Origin: Clostridiales bacterium | Lineage (GTDB): Bacteria; Bacillota; Clostridia; Lachnospirales; WQUN01 | DNA length: 37,202 nt | NCBI GenBank assembly: GCA_031269465.1 | Contig: JAISZB010000139.1 | Span: forward strand, 1 to 37,202 | Reading direction: 5' to 3' | Shown here: positions 9,939 to 18,581 of the stretch, piece after piece | Layout of the letters: every line of letters begins with the position of its first letter | How positions within the stretch are numbered: the first letter of the stretch is position 1 | Notes under the pieces: model-generated | What the model saw: the letters and a program-made list of their open reading frames with translations, nothing else | The model's database searches: none | Told to the model about the DNA's origin: nothing | Program-made: the position numbers and the translations under genes

Positions 9939-10970
9939 TCATATCCTCCCGAAGCGGAGCGCGCACACCAAAAACGCCAGCGCAAGTCCCTGTCCCCAGC
10001 CTTGGGTCCACGTTCTCGGGATCTTGCGGTATCCTTCCAGATCTCGCATGACAGCTGTTCCGCTGGAGACGTTTAGGAGCCTTCCGTCTTCCGAGATGTT
10101 TTCAAGGATGCCGCTTAAAGCCTTTTGAGCGAAGCGCGTGTGGAGGGGATTGCCGTTTGCAAGCATTGCCGCGGCTATTCCGCATGACGCCGAGAGCTCT
10201 TCATAAGACTCGCAGTCATCAAGCACAGTGCGCCATAGGCCGCATTCTGTTTGCAGAAGCTTGATGCCGGAGAGCTGATCGCGCAGAGAGCATGATATAT
10301 CCATAAAGCTGGGATAAAGGTAAGGTTCTGGCAGGATCCTTTTGACCTGAGACATGGTGTATGCCGCCCAGGCATTCGCCCTGGCCCAGAAGAATCCGGA
10401 CATGTGATCTTTGCTCTTGTTGCTGTAGCCGTGGAACCAGAGGCCGGAGGCCTTGTCTTGGAGAAGCCTTATGTGCCAGGAAAACTGATTTAAGGCATCA
10501 TTTATCAGATCTTTGTCGGAATCCCGCACGCCGACTCTCAACATGAGATATGCCGCCATAAACAAAGTGTCAGCCCAGGCTTGCTCAGGGAAGTCATTCT
10601 TTGCGGAGACTGTGTGCTGCAACACATTCTCGCCAAAGCGAAGCGCTTCATGCTGCAAGTGATTGATGCCTGAAAGAAGGATCTGATTGTACTTCTCATC
10701 CCCGGAGGCTTCATGCAGGACAAGCAGGCAGTGTCCCATGGCGCATGTGTTGACGGTCCAAGGAGGAAGCCCCAGGCTGATGAACTCATCTATTCTGCCT
10801 CTGAGAAAATCCAGCCATTTTTCTTCACGCGTTAGAAGATAGGCCTGCGAAAGTCCATAGTAAGACACCCCGCAAGGCCACTCCCAAGGTTCGTCCATTT
10901 GCATGGTTTTAGCGGCTAGCCTATCGATTGCATCCAGCGCTTGTGATTCTTCTAGCTCTAATTTTATCAT
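9939..10970 (-). CDS. Unsaturated rhamnogalacturonyl hydrolase, GH105 (YteR/YesR type)
   Basis: Removes the 4,5-unsaturated galacturonosyl residue left by rhamnogalacturonan lyase, in the cytoplasm, by a hydration mechanism. At 343 residues without signal peptide it fits the (alpha/alpha)6-barrel family. Visible motifs: WEWPCGVSYYGL near the N-terminus, QAWADTLFMAAYL with the probable catalytic Asp134, LWFHGYS, FFWARANAW, GLWRTVLDD, SYEELSASCGIAAAM and TWTQGWGQGLAL. The ATG at 10970 is preferred over one at 10985 because AGGTGG lies directly before it, while nothing resembling a ribosome site precedes the earlier ATG. It is translationally close-coupled to the GH112 gene. Confidence 0.92.
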   Translation of the reverse strand: MIKLELEESQALDAIDRLAAKTMQMDEPWEWPCGVSYYGLSQAYLLTREEKWLDFLRGRIDEFISLGLPPWTVNTCAMGHCLLVLHEASGDEKYNQILLSGINHLQHEALRFGENVLQHTVSAKNDFPEQAWADTLFMAAYLMLRVGVRDSDKDLINDALNQFSWHIRLLQDKASGLWFHGYSNKSKDHMSGFFWARANAWAAYTMSQVKRILPEPYLYPSFMDISCSLRDQLSGIKLLQTECGLWRTVLDDCESYEELSASCGIAAAMLANGNPLHTRFAQKALSGILENISEDGRLLNVSSGTAVMRDLEGYRKIPRTWTQGWGQGLALAFLVCALRFGRI

Positions 10971-11051
10971 AATCCACCTGAACATATTTAATATTTATAT
11001 TGAACTTAAGCGTGAAGGAGTTTATGCAAACGTTTTTATGCGCGCATAATC

Positions 11052-11077
11052 AAAAATGGGCAGGAGAAGCCCGCCCA
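11052..11077 (-). terminator. Intrinsic terminator between the binding-protein gene and GH105
   Basis: On the minus strand, TGGGCGGG pairs with CCTGCCCA (one G-U) around a CTTCT loop and is followed by TTTTT. In window coordinates the arms are 11057-11064 and 11070-11077, with the T-run at 11052-11056. It lies about 300 bp after the binding-protein stop and 80 bp before GH105, so it may end or attenuate the transporter transcript. Confidence 0.7.
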
Positions 11078-11200
11078 TCATGCTATACTGCCTTTGCTTG
11101 CGTCAGTCAGGCTAACCCTATGCAGGGGCAAAAATCATGCGCCGAATTTAAAAGCAACGACTCGCACCATTGAATAGCGACGATTCGCAGTCAAATGCAT

Positions 11201-11237
11201 CTATGTTGGAGCTTGAAACAGCCAAGCTCCAACATAG
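11201..11237. repeat. Perfect 15-bp inverted repeat
   Basis: CTATGTTGGAGCTTG (11201-11215) and its complement (11223-11237) flank a 7-base loop. The GGAGCTTG/CAAGCTCC core matches the outer arm of the dispersed MITE-like repeat, so this may be a minimal derivative. The rest of the 10971-11377 gap holds only the terminator at 11052. Confidence 0.7.
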
Positions 11238-11377
11238 GATCTTTAATAAGAAAGTCAGAATATCCGTACGCCAGCGCATCAGGTTTTGGCGGCGAAAAGC
11301 TGAGCGCTTCCGCCAGCGCCTGTTAATTGACTGCGTTTAGGCATAATTTAAATCCGAATAGCTTTTAAGCCAGAGCG

Positions 11378-13120
11378 TTATTTCGGAAGCTTGGTGGTAA
11401 ATCCATTCTCATACGCTTCCAGACGCTCATCAATTATCTCCTGATAACCCGCATCAAGGAACTTCTTGCTAAGATCGGCGTACAAGGCGTCAAACTCCTC
11501 AGGCTTGCATTTTGTAAGAGCGACGCTGTACTCTTGCCAGAGGCTTAGAAGTGTTGCGCTGTATTCGCTTTCGGAATCTATGGCAACGGCGAAGATGGGA
11601 TCGGAGTATGCGTTTCCTTTATCCGCCACTGCTTTAAGATCATAGTAGTTGTCTATGAGGGCTTGCGTAAAGTCTTGAGGCAGGCCCTTGGGGGCTATAG
11701 CTGCTATGGTCTGCTCTATGGTTCCGATTTTCTTGGATGCATGGACAAGGCAGGTCATGTCTATGTTGTTGTTGTGATTGAGCATTTCGGTTCCGCGATA
11801 ATCTGCGTCGACTACCGGAAGCCCATCAGCCCCAAGCGTGAATGTCACTCCTTCTACGCCGTTTTCAAGCACATAGAGGACATCTGGCTGGAGCATCCAT
11901 TCCATGAGCATCCAAGCGGCTTTTTTCTCGTCGTCAGTCGCCTTGGAGGAGAATCCGACGATCATGCCGAACGGGTTGTCAGCGCGAATCTGGGCGTCGG
12001 CGACGACTCCTGGCTCTACTTCCTGATATACGCTGGCAATCGCCAGCTCAGCGTCGGGATTGTTCTGATAGAATGCTGAGAGCCAGTCTACAGTGGCGGC
12101 CATGTATCCTTCATAGGAGAATGTCTTGCCGTTTATGAAGTCTGTCTGTATCTGGGTTGTGCCGCCGGTGGTATCTGAATCCAAGTCGTATTCGGAAGAG
12201 ATGTAGCCTTTGTTAAACTCCGCGTTCTGCCTGCGCAGAAGACGCTCTGTCGGATACCATGAGAATCCGGGGGTGCCTAGGGATGAATGCATCACCCATT
12301 CTTTTTCGTCCACAGGTATGTCTCTGAATGGGAAATTCTTAACATACGCCGCTGACGGAAGCCCTATGCCTTTAGGCGCCTTGTCGGTAAGTCCTTCGGC
12401 TATTATGGCGTCGATTGCGGCTGTAAACTCGGCATAGCTCTTAGGCACGCCGGCGCCTACTTTATCGAGCCAATCTTTGCGCACGAATGTGGCGTAAGTG
12501 AAAGTTGTGTTGTAGTACGGACGCTCGGAAAGGGCGAAGTAGGTCTTTCCATTAAGATCGGTGTAGCCGAGCTGATTGTTGTCGACCATGGCCTGGTAGT
12601 ATGTCGGAGCGGTTGCGGCGAAGGCGTTCAGATCAAGCTCGCCCATAGCGCCGTCGTTCGCCCATTGGGCGACTTTAGGATAGTCGTATTCCATCATAAT
12701 TGTAGGAGTCTCATTGCCCGCGATGAGCAGGCTGTACTTCGTCATGACATCGCCTCTGGGAATGGCGACGTATTCCACGTCGATATTGAGCTTGTCTCCG
12801 AACTCCTTCTGGATGTACTGGGTCCAGTAGTTGTCGTCCACCGCGGGGTATCCCTCTTTCGAGCGATCGTACACAGGCACCGTTATATGAACTCTGCTCT
12901 CAAACGGAACCAGCGTAGGCTGATTCGGAAACGGAAGGGCTGCGGCGGTTTCTTCCGCGGGAGCGGGTTCCGATGCCGCAGGGGCAACTGTAGCCGCGGC
13001 GGCGGATGCAGGAGCTGCCGTCGCTGGCGCAGGGTCGTTCGTGCTGCACGCCGCAGCAAGCACGAGCATTGCAAAGGCCAGGAAAAAGGCGGTGAATCGT
13101 CTTGCGTTGCGAATAAACAT
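11378..13120 (-). CDS. Extracellular sugar-binding lipoprotein of an ABC importer (LplA-like)
   Basis: Binds an oligosaccharide outside the membrane and delivers it to the two permeases encoded just upstream. The signal peptide ends in LVLAAACS (lipobox Cys25), followed by an Ala/Pro/Glu-rich tether (about 27-65) and a mature domain beginning near VHITVPVYDRS. At 580 residues it has the size of LplA/YtcQ proteins from Gram-positive clusters for uronide and rhamnogalacturonan oligosaccharides. The ATG at 13120 is chosen over one five codons upstream because GGGAGG lies 7 bases before it. A substrate of unsaturated rhamnogalacturonan oligosaccharides is inferred from the neighbouring enzymes. 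No ATPase gene accompanies the system; such importers commonly share an MsmX-type ATPase encoded elsewhere. Confidence 0.9.
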   Translation of the reverse strand: MFIRNARRFTAFFLAFAMLVLAAACSTNDPAPATAAPASAAAATVAPAASEPAPAEETAAALPFPNQPTLVPFESRVHITVPVYDRSKEGYPAVDDNYWTQYIQKEFGDKLNIDVEYVAIPRGDVMTKYSLLIAGNETPTIMMEYDYPKVAQWANDGAMGELDLNAFAATAPTYYQAMVDNNQLGYTDLNGKTYFALSERPYYNTTFTYATFVRKDWLDKVGAGVPKSYAEFTAAIDAIIAEGLTDKAPKGIGLPSAAYVKNFPFRDIPVDEKEWVMHSSLGTPGFSWYPTERLLRRQNAEFNKGYISSEYDLDSDTTGGTTQIQTDFINGKTFSYEGYMAATVDWLSAFYQNNPDAELAIASVYQEVEPGVVADAQIRADNPFGMIVGFSSKATDDEKKAAWMLMEWMLQPDVLYVLENGVEGVTFTLGADGLPVVDADYRGTEMLNHNNNIDMTCLVHASKKIGTIEQTIAAIAPKGLPQDFTQALIDNYYDLKAVADKGNAYSDPIFAVAIDSESEYSATLLSLWQEYSVALTKCKPEEFDALYADLSKKFLDAGYQEIIDERLEAYENGFTTKLPK

Positions 13121-13301
13121 TTTATGACCTCCCAAGTTTTTTTGGCTTCATGAAAAGCCTAAGAAAGAGGAATAATGGTGCATTAAGGTGCAAGGCGCAA
13201 ATTCATACCGGCTCTAGCAGCCTATGGCCGAAAGCCTTCGCGCCAATACAGCTGTACTGACTTAAACAGGAGAGTTCTGATCTATCGGTAAATTTAAAAA
13301 G

Positions 13302-14237
13302 CTACCCCTTCACCGCCCCAATCATAACTCCCTTGACGAAATATTTCTGCACAAACGGATAGATGCAGATGATTGGAAGCGTAGCGAACATTACGGTGGC
13401 TGACTGGAGAACCTCAGGAGTGCTTGTCGCCGCGGCGGATTCAGAAAGGCTGATGGCGTCGCTCGAAGAATTCAAGATCATGTTGTAAAGCATATACTGG
13501 ATCGGTTGCAGGGCTTTCTTCGTTATGTAGTATTTTGCGTCGGCATAGGCGTTCCAGCGGCCAACAGCGTAAAAGAGCGATAGAGTCGCAAGTATTGGCT
13601 TGCTCAGAGGCAGGATGATCTTGAGAAGTATCTGGAAGTGGTTGGCGCCGTCAAGAAACGCGGCCTCTTCTAGGGAATCCGGGATCGTTGCTTCGAGAAA
13701 GCTCTTCATAATAAGCATATTATACGGTGAAAACGCAAGCGGGAGGACAAGGGCCCACATGGTGTTCAAAATTCCCAGCTGCTGAAGCAGCAGGTATTCC
13801 GGAATCAGTCCCGCAGTGAAGTACAATGTGAATAGAATGATAAGCGAAAAGGCGGATCTGCCTCGAAGCCTCTTCACTGAGAGCGGATATGCGGCGCAGG
13901 TGGTCGCAATCATTCCAATGATGGTAAAGAGGACTGTTACCTCCACGCTGTAGAACATTGATCGGGTAAGCTGCCCGTCCCTAAATATGGCTTGGTAAGC
14001 GCTTAGAGTAAATCCTTTGGGCCATAGAAAGACCTTCTTGCTCAGGACGGCTGTATTTGAAGACACGCTTTTAGCCGCCAGATGAATAAACGGCAAAATG
14101 CAAGTCATGCAAAGCAGAGTTATAATAATGATGATAACTATGTCCCCGATTGTAACGGCGTTTAGCTTTCTGCCGCTTAAGGAGGCTCTGCCTCTTAAGG
14201 AGGCTCTGCCTCCTGAGGAGGCTGTTGCTGAGGCCAT
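13302..14237 (-). CDS. Sugar ABC transporter permease (LplC/YtcP type)
   Basis: Inner-membrane permease of a CUT1-type importer, 311 residues with about six membrane segments. The cytoplasmic loop for the ATPase is visible: EEAAFLDGANHFQILLKIILPLSKP. The C-terminus PFVQKYFVKGVMIGAVKG is typical of the family. ATG 14237 follows AGAGG by 7 bases. The first 25 residues are unusual: Ala/Ser/Gly/Arg-rich, encoded by an 18-bp tandem repeat. The stop is about 180 bp upstream of the binding-protein gene, and its start follows the partner permease by 22 bp. Confidence 0.92.
   Translation of the reverse strand: MASATASSGGRASLRGRASLSGRKLNAVTIGDIVIIIIITLLCMTCILPFIHLAAKSVSSNTAVLSKKVFLWPKGFTLSAYQAIFRDGQLTRSMFYSVEVTVLFTIIGMIATTCAAYPLSVKRLRGRSAFSLIILFTLYFTAGLIPEYLLLQQLGILNTMWALVLPLAFSPYNMLIMKSFLEATIPDSLEEAAFLDGANHFQILLKIILPLSKPILATLSLFYAVGRWNAYADAKYYITKKALQPIQYMLYNMILNSSSDAISLSESAAATSTPEVLQSATVMFATLPIICIYPFVQKYFVKGVMIGAVKG
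14171..14224 (-). repeat. 18-bp tandem repeat (3 units) in the permease N-terminus
   Basis: Three units (14171-14188, 14189-14206, 14207-14224), with internal CTTAAGGAGG symmetry, encode GRASLR/S-type hexapeptides before the first membrane segment. The frame is preserved. Confidence 0.8.
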
Positions 14238-14259
14238 TGCGGCACCTCTCTTTCTTCAG

Positions 14260-15201
14260 CTATATCAAGCCGCTTTCGCCAAGCTTCTTTGAGACTCTGT
14301 CAGCCGCCAAAACCAGCAGGAAGCCCACTGCCGACTGAAACAGGCCCACGGCCGTGGCGCGGGAGAAGTTGCCGCCTGCAAGTCCTTTCTGATAGGTGTA
14401 AATTGCAAGCTGATACTGGAATTCAGTTACCTGGACGTTTGCGAGGGAGTCCAGGCGCTCGAAATTGGATCCGGTTATGCGTCCCAAGTTCATTATTAAG
14501 AGAGTCACCATAGTCGGGCGTATGCCGGGGAGGGTGACATGCCAAATCCTTCCTAGCCTTCCGGCGCCGTCTACTGTCGCAGCTTCATAGAGTTCGCTTG
14601 AAATGCCAGTTATTGCAGCCAGATAGATGATGGTGCCCCATCCCAGGCCTTGCCATACGCCTATAAGGAGATAGCTGACGGCCCAGTGCCATTTTTCAGT
14701 CAGAAAAGGTATGCCTGAATCAATAAAGCCCAAGTTTACAAGCAGGATATTGACCAATCCGGACTCTGGCTTGAAAAGGGCGTAGGCGACGCTTGCCACT
14801 ATGACCCAAGACAAGAAGTGGGGAAGGTAGAGTATTGTCTGCGACACTCTCTTGAAAGTCTTGAAACGGATCTCATTTAGCATTATGGCAAGTACAATTG
14901 GAAGCGGAAAGCCGACAAGCAAATCCAAGAAGTTGAAAGTCAAGGAGTTCCTTAAAGCTTTCAAGAAATCTGCGTCTTTGAAAATTTTCTGAAAAATGTC
15001 AAACCCCACAAAAGGGCTGCCTTCAAAGCCTCTGGCTGGCTTGTAGTCCAAAAACGCGATCCTGAGTCCTGGATATGCCGCATACTTGAATACTACGACG
15101 AAGGCCAGAGGAAGCAGGAGAAGAAAGTAGAGCTGCCAATCACGCGACAATACGCGAAGCGTTCTTTTGAGCAGAGTATCCGGCTTTATCGCTTCGTTCA
15201 T
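14260..15201 (-). CDS. Sugar ABC transporter permease (LplB type)
   Basis: Partner permease of the CUT1 importer, 313 residues. It starts with a short cytoplasmic arm and a hydrophobic segment (WQLYFLLLLPLAFVVVFKY), then the family block GFEGSPFVGFDIFQKIF and the EAA loop YEAATVDGAGRLGRIWHVTLPGIRP. ATG 15201 follows AGGAGG by about 7 bases. It is the first gene of the minus-strand transporter group (permease, permease, binding protein), which reads away from the AraC regulator. Confidence 0.92.
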   Translation of the reverse strand: MNEAIKPDTLLKRTLRVLSRDWQLYFLLLLPLAFVVVFKYAAYPGLRIAFLDYKPARGFEGSPFVGFDIFQKIFKDADFLKALRNSLTFNFLDLLVGFPLPIVLAIMLNEIRFKTFKRVSQTILYLPHFLSWVIVASVAYALFKPESGLVNILLVNLGFIDSGIPFLTEKWHWAVSYLLIGVWQGLGWGTIIYLAAITGISSELYEAATVDGAGRLGRIWHVTLPGIRPTMVTLLIMNLGRITGSNFERLDSLANVQVTEFQYQLAIYTYQKGLAGGNFSRATAVGLFQSAVGFLLVLAADRVSKKLGESGLI

Positions 15202-15415
15202 AGAAAGCCTCCTGTTCTATTTGCTGCCAAAAACAATATTTAAACGTTATATTTTGGATATATTTGAGTTAAAGGAAATCTGGCTTGCTCTCATAATACA
15301 CAAAATGCCCAATGAAGTTCTATCAAAAAACAATCATAAACAATGCAAAAATGAACATTAACCCATTTCAATTGATTGAATATGAAAAATATGCTGATAT
15401 TTTTTTCACTTTGAA

Positions 15416-15444
15416 TTGTTTTTTTAAAAGTTAAATAGTATAAT
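15416..15444 (+). promoter_or_regulatory. Sigma-A-type promoter for the AraC regulator
   Basis: TTGTTT (15416-15421) and TATAAT (15439-15444) are 17 bases apart, about 115 bp before the GTG start. The surrounding 15202-15557 gap is AT-rich and must also hold the divergent transporter promoter, which I could not place. Confidence 0.6.
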
Positions 15445-15557
15445 GGACTCATAATGGTCTATAGTAATAATTCACTAGAGTCAGTCCAGACTGAAATTCC
15501 ACGTTGCAAAGTGGAGGCGCGGAGGCGCTCGAGGCATTCAGAAGGAGGCGAGTGGTT

Positions 15558-16490
15558 GTGCCCAGACCGCACAAGACTATAGTGGAGTATAGAATATATG
15601 AGCTTGAGCCGTCATTTCCGGTTCTTCTTCTTGACGGCGAAGACTGGCACATATCGGACGTTAAATCCAACCGGCTTCACTTCCACAACTACTTTGAAGT
15701 GGGAGTTTGCCATACAGACGGCGGAACCATGACATTTGAGGATGTAGAATGCCCGTTTCGGGCGGGGGACGTCACATGCATTCCAAAGTACACAGCCCAT
15801 ACCACTTGCTCCAGCATTGGAGCAAAGAGCCTTTGGAGCTATTTGTACGTTGATTTTGAGAAAATGGCCCTGGATGCCAGAGCCATCAAGAAGCAATCCG
15901 TGAATTTCTATCAGTTGTTCAGCCGCAGCGACTACCCCAGGATCTATTTCTACGCGATGAGCATCATCGAGGAAATGAGGCAGAAGAAGGGCGGCTATGA
16001 AATGATAGTGCGCAGCCTCTTTCAGGCCATGTACTACGAGCTTCTGAGGATCCAGGACAACTGCAGCGCGCCGAGGCCCGGCAATGCTTCAACTTCATAC
16101 GCTCTCGCCCCTGCGCTGGAATACATCAGAAACAGCTACATGGAACGCTTTAGCATAGAGGAATTGGCTGCCATGTGCCATCTGAGCGAAACCCATTTCA
16201 GAAGGGAATTCCTCTCAATCATAGGCTCGACACCCCTTAACTTCATAAATGCCATGAGGGTTGAGAAAGCCTGCGATCTGCTGGACGCCACCTCTGATTC
16301 CATCCTTGCCGTATCGGAAGCGGTGGGTTTTTCTTCACTGTCCAGCTTCAGCCGCTGCTTCCTCCAGATAATGGGCGTATCGCCGAAGAGCTACAGAAAC
16401 CGGGCGGCCGCTGACGGGCTGAAGCCTAAAGATACATGCATACTGCCTTATAGGGGGTGGACGAAGGCCGAGGATCCTCCAGAGGCATGA
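15558..16490 (+). CDS. AraC-family transcriptional regulator
   Basis: A 310-residue regulator with an N-terminal cupin sensing domain (LHFHNYFEVGVCHTDGG, CPFRAGDVTCIPKYTAH) and a C-terminal double helix-turn-helix (about 185-290): FSIEELAAMCHLSETHFRRE and ILAVSEAVGFSSLSSFSRCF, ending in GVSPKSYRN. This arrangement is typical of activators of carbohydrate genes. GTG 15558 is chosen because AGGAGG ends 9 bases upstream; an upstream TTG at 15504 has no such site. It is divergent from the transporter permeases and upstream of rhamnose mutarotase, so it probably activates the pectin genes in response to a rhamnogalacturonan-derived sugar. The effector is inferred. Confidence 0.92.
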   Translation: MPRPHKTIVEYRIYELEPSFPVLLLDGEDWHISDVKSNRLHFHNYFEVGVCHTDGGTMTFEDVECPFRAGDVTCIPKYTAHTTCSSIGAKSLWSYLYVDFEKMALDARAIKKQSVNFYQLFSRSDYPRIYFYAMSIIEEMRQKKGGYEMIVRSLFQAMYYELLRIQDNCSAPRPGNASTSYALAPALEYIRNSYMERFSIEELAAMCHLSETHFRREFLSIIGSTPLNFINAMRVEKACDLLDATSDSILAVSEAVGFSSLSSFSRCFLQIMGVSPKSYRNRAAADGLKPKDTCILPYRGWTKAEDPPEA

Positions 16491-16548
16491 GCTTATTGCC
16501 GAGGCCTTCTTGCGGGCGGACTGATCAAAATTCTAAGAGGTGAGCGCG

Positions 16549-16875
16549 TTGAAAAAATACCTTATGGTGATTCCGGTAAAACCGGAATGCGCGGATGAAT
16601 ATGTCCGCATCCACAAAAACCCCTGGAGGGAGATGCTTGAGGCTATAAGAGACTCCGGGTTCGTAAATGAGGCAATCTGGTACTGCAACGACCAGTCCAT
16701 CATTTATTTGGAATGCGAGGATCACGACGAGTGCGATGCCAGGCTGAGGGCGACTGAGATATGCAAAAAATGGGACGCTGAAATGATTCCCAGATTTTCC
16801 GGTGATCCTGTGATGCCTGAGAAGATATTTGATCTGCGAAGGCAATTGGATAATCTGCCGCTGGAGGAAGAATAA
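16549..16875 (+). CDS. rhaM: L-rhamnose mutarotase
   Basis: Interconverts the alpha and beta anomers of L-rhamnose, feeding rhamnose isomerase. The 108-residue length fits RhaM (about 104). Visible features: the N-terminal KKYLMVIPVKPECADEYVRIH, NPWREMLEAIRDSGFVNEAIWY with the family His/Trp positions (HKNPW), and the conserved C-terminal KKWDAEMIPRF. TTG 16549 follows AGGTGAG at good spacing; a GTG at 16540 lies inside that ribosome site and is less likely. The stop overlaps the next start by one base, so the two genes are translationally coupled. The related fucose mutarotase family is an alternative, but the pectin context favours rhamnose. Confidence 0.85.
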   Translation: MKKYLMVIPVKPECADEYVRIHKNPWREMLEAIRDSGFVNEAIWYCNDQSIIYLECEDHDECDARLRATEICKKWDAEMIPRFSGDPVMPEKIFDLRRQLDNLPLEEE

Positions 16876-17687
16876 TGAAGATTGGAGTTCGCGGGCATGA
16901 TTTCGGAAAGAAGCAGCCTAGAGATCTGGCGGAGCTTTTAAGGGGATTCGGGCTTGACGCGGCGCAGCTGGCTGTGCCAAAGGCGATTGAGGGGATAGCG
17001 AGCTACTTTGACGCGGATGAAAATCTTCTTGATGAGATAAAGCGGGAATTCTCTGCGAATGAAATTGAAATATCCGTGCTAGGCTGCTACATTGAGCCGT
17101 CTCTGCCCGATCCCCAATTGAGGAAAGAGCAAATTTCAATTTTCAAGCGCGGGATAGAGTGCGCGGCGGCGCTTGAAGCGGGCGTTATAGGGACTGAGAC
17201 CACAAAGTTTTCAGGCTCGCAAAGGGAAAGGGAGCGAGCGCTTGGCTTTTTGTATGAAAGCGTTGAGGAAATGCTTGAAAAAGCGGACTCTATCGGAGTC
17301 AAAGCCGCTATTGAGCCTGTATGGGAGCATACGCTTAATACGCCCGAGCTGACGGAAAAGTTAATCAGAAGGTACAGTCAGCTTGGAATCATATTTGATC
17401 CCGTAAATCTCTTAAACGGCGAGAATGTCCATTCTCAAGGCGAGTTTTGGAAGCGAGCGCTGGATCTGTTCGGAGAGCGCATCGATGCGGTTCACATCAA
17501 GGACGCTGATTATAAAAGCGGCAGATTTTCAAGTTGCCGCTTGGGCGAGGGGATCATGGAATATTCTTTCATAGCGCGGTGGCTCAGCTCAAACAAGCCT
17601 GACGCTCCCCTTCTTCGTGAAGGCGTATGGCCTGGTTCGGAAGCGGAGGAGTTTTCTTGGATGCGAAAGACATTTGATGCCTCCTGA
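16875..17687 (+). CDS. TIM-barrel sugar isomerase/epimerase (AP endonuclease 2 superfamily)
   Basis: A 270-residue xylose-isomerase-like barrel. The metal-site pattern of ketose epimerases and hydroxypyruvate-isomerase-like proteins is visible: the Glu of AAIEPVWEH, the Asp of IIFDPVNLL, the His of AVHIKDADY, and a late Glu in LLREGVWPG. It begins within the stop of the mutarotase gene (TAATG), which links its role to rhamnose or a related deoxy-sugar. It is much shorter than RhaA or RhaI rhamnose isomerases (over 400 residues), so it is probably not the main rhamnose isomerase. The exact reaction is not known. Confidence 0.8.
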   Translation: MKIGVRGHDFGKKQPRDLAELLRGFGLDAAQLAVPKAIEGIASYFDADENLLDEIKREFSANEIEISVLGCYIEPSLPDPQLRKEQISIFKRGIECAAALEAGVIGTETTKFSGSQRERERALGFLYESVEEMLEKADSIGVKAAIEPVWEHTLNTPELTEKLIRRYSQLGIIFDPVNLLNGENVHSQGEFWKRALDLFGERIDAVHIKDADYKSGRFSSCRLGEGIMEYSFIARWLSSNKPDAPLLREGVWPGSEAEEFSWMRKTFDAS

Positions 17688-18050
17688 ACCTGCGGGGGTA
17701 TTCAAGATGCTTTCGCAACCCTTTGAACGAGTGTACTTAGGGGACTGCTGACCGAGCTTTCGCAATCCGCCAGGGGAGAGGCGCTGAGTCCTCCGGCGCG
17801 GCGGCGCCGCGCCCTCAATGAAGCGCTTGGGCATATAGCGGCGCGCAGCCAGACTCGCGCCGGTATCGGATTCGGATTATCTGTTGAAGCATTGTACATT
17901 CGGCTTCAAAATCGGGGCGTTCCAGCGCGCGTCAGTATAATGCCGAGCAAATTCATATGACTTGGATCTTATCTTTAAATGAGGAGCATGCCAATTAAGG
18001 ATTATTGGAAGGTAAGCGGTTCGAAATGTACCTATTTGCAGTCAAATGCA

Positions 18051-18136
18051 CCTTTTTTGGGTTCGGATTATCCACGTCCAAGGTGCTATTGATATCGGCA
18101 TTTCGCGCTAATTGTGTAATCAGACCCAAAAATCGG
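18051..18136. repeat. MITE-like repeat, diverged copy 4
   Basis: CCTTTTTTGGGTTCGGATTA (from 18051) and GTAATCAGACCCAAAAATCGG-like sequence on the right are imperfect complements. The GATATCGGCATTTCGCGC core matches the other copies. Confidence 0.7.
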
Positions 18137-18205
18137 AACCTTTGAGCGCAAATCAGAATGCTGTCCGTGTTGACGGATAAGCCCTTAAGGAATTAAAAAG
18201 CGAGG

Positions 18206-18235
18206 AGCAGGGTGTAAAATATACCCTGCTTTTTC
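18206..18235 (+). terminator. Intrinsic terminator
   Basis: AGCAGGGTGTA (18206-18216) pairs with TATACCCTGCT (18220-18230) with one wobble, and TTTTT overlaps the end of the stem. It may end readthrough from the rhamnose genes, about 520 bp upstream. Confidence 0.65.
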
Positions 18236-18551
18236 GTTGCGCGCATGTGCGCCAGCCAGGCGCGATAGACCGCTGCAGGCCTGCGCGCGCCCGCTGTTTT
18301 TATTTCTGCTTGGCGCTGGCGTTTCTCGCGCGCGGAATGGCTATATTCGACTCGCCCCATTCGGACTTGCTCGTCTTTTTGCCGAATCTGTTGATGCGGC
18401 CGCCCGGAATTGTTCCCCTCCACACTGATTTTTCTTGCCCCTATGCTATTTCGCCTCCTCTATAGCTATAAAATGCACCTGTTTGTCCAGGCATATTTCT
18501 AATTTATTTAATTTCAGCTTTAAAGCGCGATAAAATATTTTTACAAAACGT

Positions 18552-18581
18552 TTGACAAAGAGACTATCCTGTGATAGGATA
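18552..18581 (+). promoter_or_regulatory. Strong promoter with overlapping inverted-repeat operator
   Basis: TTGACA (18552-18557), a 17-base spacer and TAGGAT (18575-18580) form a near-consensus promoter. An inverted repeat TATCCT-GTGAT-AGGATA (18565-18581) covers the -10 box, the expected place for a repressor to bind. It is the only strong promoter seen before the nitrogenase-like operon and predicts a leader of about 360 nt. Confidence 0.7.

Larger units (their letters stand above)
17688..18551. other. Gap between the pectin genes and the nitrogenase-like operon
   Basis: No gene is supported. A GC-rich hairpin without a T-run lies at 17795-17813 (GGCGCGGC, loop, GCCGCGCC), a diverged MITE-like copy at 18051-18136 and a terminator at 18206. 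Short frames on both strands lack motifs. Confidence 0.6.
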
